Position numbers and translations under genes: made by a program | Notes under the pieces: generated by a model | The model's database searches: none | What the model was told of the DNA's origin: nothing | Seen by the model: the letters and a program-made list of their open reading frames with translations, nothing else | Shown: positions 7,349 to 11,292 of the stretch, piece by piece | How positions within the stretch are numbered: position 1 is the first letter of the stretch | How the letters are laid out: each line of letters opens with the position of its first letter | DNA from: an uncultured Halioglobus sp. | GTDB taxonomy: Bacteria > Pseudomonadota > Gammaproteobacteria > Pseudomonadales > Halieaceae | DNA length: 11,292 nt | Direction: 5' to 3' | NCBI GenBank assembly: GCA_905480565.1 | Contig: CAJQQW010000354.1 | Coordinates: 1-11,292, forward strand

Positions 7349-8600
7349 CCGCCCAGACCAGACCGTCATCACACAGGCGAATCGCATTGCCTTGCTGCTG
7401 CCCTCTCTGGAGGGCGGTGGCGCAGAGCGCTCCATGCTGAACCTCGCGGCGGGTTTGGTGTCGAGAGGTCGACAGGTTGAACTCATACTGTGCAAGGGTA
7501 AAGGCGGCCTGATGGATCAGGTGCCTGAGGGTGTCTCCGTTGTCATACTCGATGTCACCCCGGGACTTGCCGCCCGAGCACTGCTTGCATTGCGCCATCC
7601 GCTGGATGCGCTGGCGATGTTGCGCCCCATCCTGCTGGCCAAGAAAAACCCTCCTGAGGTGTCACGCATACCCGCCATTCGGCGCTACCTGAAACAGCAA
7701 AAGCCCGACGCCCTGCTGTCCGCACTTACGTATGCCAATCTAGCAGCCCTGTGGGCTGCCGGGAGCAATGGTCGCGCGACACCGGTCATCGTCAGTGAGC
7801 GCATCGCGCTATGGACATCCTGTCATGCACCCAATAATGTGCGCAAATGGCGGTGGCGCTATGCGCCTCAACTAGTGCGCCGGATCTACCCCCGCGCCAG
7901 TGCCGTGGTCACCGTTTCGCAACACGCCGCAGACGAACTCACCGACAAAATCGGCCTGCAGCATGCACGTATTCTCCCCCTCAACAATCCAGTGGTGGAT
8001 GACCGGCTGCGTCGCCTTGCGGCGGAGCCCCTCGACCACCCCTGGTTTGCAGACGGAAACAGCCCGGTCATCCTCTCGGCGGGCCGCCTCACAGAGCAAA
8101 AAGATTTCCGGACGCTGTTATCAGCGTTTGCTCTGGTCAGAGCGGAGCGCTCCGCTCGGCTGGTGATTCTGGGGGAAGGCCGGCTTAAAAATGATCTGAA
8201 TCAACAAGCTAATACACTCGGTATAGCGGATGATATCGATTTCCCCGGTTTTGTGGACAACCCCTTTAACTACATGAGCCGCGCTTCAGTTTTCGTATTG
8301 CCCTCCCTGTACGAAGGGCTGCCCGGGGTCCTGATACAGGCAATGGCCTGTGGTTGCCCGCTGGTCAGTACCGATAGCCCGGGCGGCTCCGCCGACATTC
8401 TGCAGCAAGGTAAACACGGGGAGCTTGTTAAGGTAAGCGATGCGGAGGATATGGCGCGGGGTATCCTTGCACAGCTGGAGAATCCGACGCCGAAAGAGCA
8501 ACTGCTGTCACGAGCAGAAGACTTTTCGGTTGAGGGCGCGGTGGATAAATACCTCGCTTTACTGGACTTGGTTGCCAGTGAGGCGACTGGTCAGCAGTAG
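7338..8600 (+). CDS. GT4-family glycosyltransferase
   Basis: A cytoplasmic or membrane-peripheral GT-B retaining glycosyltransferase of 420 residues. The N-terminal acceptor domain begins LLLPSLEGGGAERSML (19-34). The C-terminal donor domain has SAGRLTEQKDF (247-257), LGEGRLKNDL (278-287) and YEGLPGVLIQAMACG (325-339). In the family EX7E motif the first glutamate is Glu326, but the second position is glutamine (Gln334), a variant that occurs in some GT4 subgroups. The frame is open from 7284, but GAGGAAG at 7324-7330 points to GTG at 7338 (or the adjacent GTG at 7341), giving an 11-base overlap with the upstream membrane protein gene. It probably adds one sugar to a lipid-linked oligosaccharide. 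Donor and acceptor cannot be predicted. Confidence 0.88.
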   Translation: MVNNRPDQTVITQANRIALLLPSLEGGGAERSMLNLAAGLVSRGRQVELILCKGKGGLMDQVPEGVSVVILDVTPGLAARALLALRHPLDALAMLRPILLAKKNPPEVSRIPAIRRYLKQQKPDALLSALTYANLAALWAAGSNGRATPVIVSERIALWTSCHAPNNVRKWRWRYAPQLVRRIYPRASAVVTVSQHAADELTDKIGLQHARILPLNNPVVDDRLRRLAAEPLDHPWFADGNSPVILSAGRLTEQKDFRTLLSAFALVRAERSARLVILGEGRLKNDLNQQANTLGIADDIDFPGFVDNPFNYMSRASVFVLPSLYEGLPGVLIQAMACGCPLVSTDSPGGSADILQQGKHGELVKVSDAEDMARGILAQLENPTPKEQLLSRAEDFSVEGAVDKYLALLDLVASEATGQQ

Positions 8601-8610
8601 GTAACGAACT

Positions 8611-10587
8611 ATGTGCGGCATAACAGGTTTTATTGAATACCGGGGCGGCAGCGCAGATGATCTCGCTCGCCTGTGCCAGCGCATGACAGACACTATCACT
8701 CACCGGGGACCAGACGGCGAGGGTGTGTGGGTCGACCCCAATTTCCCCGTCGCGATCGGTCACCGTCGCCTATCGATTATCGACCTCTCCGAGGCGGGCG
8801 CACAGCCCATGATCTCGGCGTCCGGTCGCTATGTGCTGGCATTTAATGGCGAGATCTATAACTTCCGTCGCCTGCGTGAGGAACCCGGCATCCGCGACTA
8901 CCCGTTTCGAGGGCACTCGGACTCGGAAGTTATTCTTGCCGCAATAGAGCATCTTGGCGCAGAGAAAGCAATCAGCCGACTGGAGGGTATGTTCGCCGTG
9001 TCGCTGTGGGACAGGGAAGAGTGCAGCCTTTGGCTGGCGCGGGACCGGGTAGGCAAGAAGCCCCTTTACTACGGTTGGTGCAAGGACAGCTTCCTATACG
9101 GCTCTGAACTTAAAGCCCTGCGCCGCCACCCTGCTTTCGACGACGAGTTGGATCGCAACGCGCTGGGCCAGTACCTGCAGTATGGCTGGGTGTCTCAGCC
9201 AAATTCCATCTATCGCCAAATACGCAAACTTCCACCGGGCTGCCTGCTCAAGGTACCACTCGGCGGTGAACCCTGGCAGGCACAGCCTCAACAATACTGG
9301 TCCGCTGCGAAAGTCGCGGAGCAGGGCGAGCGCCAACCTTTTGCCGGCAGTTACGAAGACGCCATCGACGCACTGGAACAGGTCCTGTGCGAGGCGGTTT
9401 CTGATCGCATGGTGGCGGACGTGGAACTGGGTGCCCTGCTTTCCGGCGGCATCGATTCATCCATGATTGTTGCCTTGATGCAGAGCCTGTCCGACCGACC
9501 CGTTAAAACATTCAGCATCGGCTTTTCAGAGAAAGCCTATAACGAGGCGGAGTACGCCAAAGCGGTGGCCAAGAACCTTAAAACAGATCATTACGAGATG
9601 TACGTGACCCCGCAACAGGCGTTAGGGGTCGTTGAACAACTGCCGCATATTTATGACGAGCCCTTCGCCGATTCTTCCCAAATCCCCACCTACCTGGTGA
9701 GCAAACTCGCCAGAGAAAAACTAAAAGTCGTACTCACTGGTGATGGCGGTGACGAACAGATGGCCGGCTATCGTCGCTACCGCAATTGCCTCAAACTCTG
9801 GCGGAATGTGCAGAGTGTGCCGGGCCCGATACGCGGGGCGATGCGGCCTGTGACACGCAGCATGGGAGCAGGCAGCTTGCGCTGGGCCAACCGCTATATC
9901 CAACAGGGCAGGGCCGCACCAAGCTGGACGCGCAAGCTAGCCAAGATCAGTCAGCGCTCGGAGAACTGGGACGCTAGATCAGTACAGCAGATATTGGCTA
10001 ACAAATTCAACGGTGGCCTCACAGTTGACCAGTTCGTGGCCGGTGCGCAGACGCCGCTTACGCCGCTGACTGACACCACACACTGGCCAGACGTCGAAGA
10101 CCCACTGCTGGCCATGCTGCATTACGATTACACAGGCTACCTGTCCGATGACATCCTGGTGAAAGTCGACCGAGCCAGCATGGCGGTGGGCCTCGAAGCA
10201 CGTGCGCCCCTGCTCGATCAACGCGTGCTTGAACTGGTCTGGTCACTGCCGCGAGGCTACCTGTTTGATGGAGAGGTGGGAAAGCGCGTGCTCAGAGACC
10301 TCCTGATGCGCTATGTGCCACGCAAGTTGATCGACCGACCAAAGCGTGGGTTCAGCGTGCCCGTCAAGGAATGGCTAGTGGGGCCACTGCGGGACTGGGC
10401 CGAGGATCTGCTCTCCGAGCAGAGACTCAGGGAACAGGGGATTTTCGAGGTCGCCCGTGTCCGCGAAGCCTGGCAGCAGAACCTGCGTGGCTGGGCCAAC
10501 CACTCAGAAGTATTGTGGTCTTTGCTGATGTTTCAGGCCTGGTGGCAAGCACAATCGAGCGCACCCGATCTGCTGGTCAAAAATTGA
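8611..10587 (+). CDS. asnB: Glutamine-dependent asparagine synthetase-type amidotransferase (AsnB family)
   Basis: A 658-residue two-domain cytoplasmic enzyme. The N-terminal class II glutaminase domain has the nucleophile Cys2 (MCGITGF), the THRGPDG loop (30-36), FNGEIYN (78-84) and GHSDSEV (101-107). The C-terminal synthetase domain has the pyrophosphate loop LLSGGIDSS (276-284), LTGDGGDEQMAGY (375-387), KVDRASMA (518-525), EARAPLLD (529-536) and RPKRGFSVP (576-584). It releases ammonia from glutamine and amidates an AMP-activated carboxylate. Placed 10 bases after a glycosyltransferase and a Wzy/WaaL-type gene, it may amidate a uronic acid or an amino acid substituent of a surface glycan, as AsnB homologues such as WbpS do in O-antigen loci, rather than make free asparagine. 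ATG 8611 must be the start, because Cys2 has to be exposed at the N-terminus. Confidence 0.92.
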   Translation: MCGITGFIEYRGGSADDLARLCQRMTDTITHRGPDGEGVWVDPNFPVAIGHRRLSIIDLSEAGAQPMISASGRYVLAFNGEIYNFRRLREEPGIRDYPFRGHSDSEVILAAIEHLGAEKAISRLEGMFAVSLWDREECSLWLARDRVGKKPLYYGWCKDSFLYGSELKALRRHPAFDDELDRNALGQYLQYGWVSQPNSIYRQIRKLPPGCLLKVPLGGEPWQAQPQQYWSAAKVAEQGERQPFAGSYEDAIDALEQVLCEAVSDRMVADVELGALLSGGIDSSMIVALMQSLSDRPVKTFSIGFSEKAYNEAEYAKAVAKNLKTDHYEMYVTPQQALGVVEQLPHIYDEPFADSSQIPTYLVSKLAREKLKVVLTGDGGDEQMAGYRRYRNCLKLWRNVQSVPGPIRGAMRPVTRSMGAGSLRWANRYIQQGRAAPSWTRKLAKISQRSENWDARSVQQILANKFNGGLTVDQFVAGAQTPLTPLTDTTHWPDVEDPLLAMLHYDYTGYLSDDILVKVDRASMAVGLEARAPLLDQRVLELVWSLPRGYLFDGEVGKRVLRDLLMRYVPRKLIDRPKRGFSVPVKEWLVGPLRDWAEDLLSEQRLREQGIFEVARVREAWQQNLRGWANHSEVLWSLLMFQAWWQAQSSAPDLLVKN

Positions 10588-10796
10588 CCTAAGTGGGGTA
10601 GGCAGCAGCCCACACCGCAGGCTTACGACCCCTGGCGATCGGCTCGCGGTTGGCGCTGGACGCACCTGCAGAAGACTGTAATTTACCTAATAAAAACATG
10701 GTCTTGGAAAGAAAAGGCCGTATTAGCTCCGCGCCCGAACAAGCCCCGAAACGGACTCCCGCTAACGCTTGCAACGGGATTGTTCCCGCTGGTCAG

Positions 10797-10805
10797 TGGT
10801 ATTAT
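10797..10805 (+). promoter_or_regulatory. Possible extended -10 promoter for the acyl-AMP ligase gene
   Basis: TGG followed by TATTAT fits an extended -10 element with one mismatch in the hexamer. No -35 box is recognisable at normal spacing. It is the best-looking promoter pattern in the gap, but a weaker start closer to the gene, around the AT-rich stretch 10934-10948, is also possible. Confidence 0.25.
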
Positions 10806-10889
10806 TTCCTATAGGTGCCAAAGACCAAAATGCTACGATTGCTCGCTATCAGGCAACTCTTTTCGAGGGGCCTGAACATAGGGTGCCCG

Positions 10890-10911
10890 CATGTACACAT
10901 CCATGTACACA
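10890..10911. repeat. Tandem direct repeat of CATGTACACA, possible operator
   Basis: CATGTACACA occurs at 10890-10899 and again at 10902-10911, a period of 12 bases. Each copy contains the perfect palindrome TGTACA (10892-10897 and 10904-10909), so the pair is both a direct and an inverted repeat. It lies about 130 bases before the acyl-AMP ligase start. Such spacing could suit a dimeric regulator; no regulator is identified. Confidence 0.4.
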
Positions 10912-10951
10912 GAACAAGCAAGTGGCCCGTAGACATTATTAAATTTAGCTT

Positions 10952-10974
10952 CATCCCGTGCCTTTTTTGGGATG
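10952..10974 (+). other. Small hairpin in the leader of the acyl-AMP ligase gene
   Basis: CATCCC (10952-10957) pairs with GGGATG (10969-10974) across an 11-base, T-rich loop. A T7 run begins nine bases later at 10984, too far for a standard rho-independent terminator. It may be a weak attenuator, or chance. Confidence 0.2.
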
Positions 10975-11038
10975 TAGAGCAGCTTTTTTTGCGTAACTTT
11001 GCGCCGGCGGATAGAGCGTCGAAAACGAGGTATCTACT

Positions 11039-11292
11039 TTGACACAGGTTACTGTAAATCCCACGCCTACCCAACACGAGCTGACCTTTCGCCCGGCGGA
11101 TTTCGCCACTCTGACCGAAGCACTGGATTATGCCGCTCAGGGCGATACCGGATCCAACTTCTACACGGGGCGCGGCGCCATCTATGCCAGCGTGACCTAC
11201 CGCGAACTGCGCCTCGAAGCCATCGAGCTGGCCCACAAACTGCTGGGTCTGGGAATGAAAAAAGGCGACCGTGTAGCCCTGGTGGCGGAAAC
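11039..11292 (+). CDS. Fatty acyl-AMP ligase / acyl-ACP synthetase, N-terminus (partial, runs off the right edge)
   Basis: From TTG at 11039 the frame is open to the end of the window (84 codons). The start is supported by CGAGG at 11026-11030, eight bases upstream. The translation has an early segment FATLTEALDYAAQG, then VTYRELRLEAIELAHKLL and GLGMKKGDRVALVAE, the standard N-terminal region of ANL-superfamily adenylating enzymes before the first core motif. The TLTEALDYAAQGDTG opening with a short YxxL-type segment is typical of fatty acyl-AMP ligases, which activate fatty acids as acyl-AMP and pass them to carrier proteins. The likely acceptor is the ACP encoded at 149-391, as in the Caulobacter sphingolipid cluster, where an acyl-ACP synthetase acts with a dedicated ACP. 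The catalytic motifs lie outside the window, so specificity cannot be checked. Confidence 0.72.
   Translation, partial: MTQVTVNPTPTQHELTFRPADFATLTEALDYAAQGDTGSNFYTGRGAIYASVTYRELRLEAIELAHKLLGLGMKKGDRVALVAE

Larger units (their letters stand above)
10588..11038. other. Long intergenic region before the acyl-AMP ligase gene
   Basis: No convincing gene is seen in these 451 bases. The stretch is more AT-rich than its neighbours, especially after 10680. It contains a 5-bp hairpin (CGGGA-TTGT-TCCCG, 10775-10788), a possible extended -10 element (TGGTATTAT, 10797-10805) without a good -35 box, a tandem CATGTACACA repeat (10890-10911), a hairpin at 10952-10974 and a T7 run at 10984-10990. No strong rho-independent terminator for asnB is evident. 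If the -10 element is used, the acyl-AMP ligase transcript has a leader of more than 220 bases. Confidence 0.5.

Noticed and set aside
10593..10613. GTGGG/CCCAC stem after asnB as a terminator
   Set aside because: The stem has only five pairs and an 11-base loop, and no T tract follows.
10815..11042. Rightward 75-codon frame in the gap before the acyl-AMP ligase
   Set aside because: It starts at a GTG without a ribosome binding site, has no family resemblance, and runs into the better-supported ligase start.
10802..11236. Leftward open frame of 144 codons across the intergenic region and the acyl-AMP ligase start
   Set aside because: It runs antisense to the recognisable ligase N-terminus, has no known domain and no good Shine-Dalgarno.

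Overview
The window looks like chromosomal DNA of a Gram-negative, moderately GC-rich proteobacterium. The MurA follows the Escherichia coli protein closely over its whole length, and the gene mix (sphingolipid synthesis plus O-antigen-type glycan genes) would fit an aquatic gammaproteobacterium, for example of the Halieaceae type. That placement is inference and was not tested by a search.

The main content is a bacterial sphingolipid (ceramide) locus. From the left: the first 24 codons of a leftward gene resembling the ELM1 family (1-72); a rightward operon of a dedicated acyl carrier protein (149-391), serine palmitoyltransferase (428-1630) and a complete MurA whose start codon overlaps the SPT stop (1630-2880); then a rightward metallophosphoesterase with its own promoter (3039-3971). 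A leftward pair converges on it: a GNAT-fold protein of the bacterial ceramide synthase (bCerS) type (4799-5947), followed 2 bases later by a MobA-like nucleotidyltransferase (3978-4796). Divergent promoters at about 5989-6054 separate this pair from a rightward surface-glycan operon: an O-antigen ligase/polymerase-like membrane protein (6143-7348), a GT4 glycosyltransferase (7338-8600) and an AsnB-type amidotransferase (8611-10587). After a 451-base gap holding a tandem TGTACA repeat and a small hairpin, the window ends in the N-terminus of a fatty acyl-AMP ligase/acyl-ACP synthetase (from 11039).

Proposed logic: the acyl-AMP ligase activates a fatty acid and loads the ACP; SPT condenses the acyl group with serine to 3-ketosphinganine; the bCerS-type protein N-acylates the sphingoid base. 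The nucleotidyltransferase and metallophosphoesterase are candidates for head-group activation or processing. The glycan genes may build a saccharide for LPS, exopolysaccharide or the sphingolipid itself. A ceramide reductase (CerR-type) gene, expected for a complete pathway, is not in the window. The oddest point is a MurA translationally coupled to SPT. No tRNA, rRNA, CRISPR array, insertion sequence or integrase was seen.
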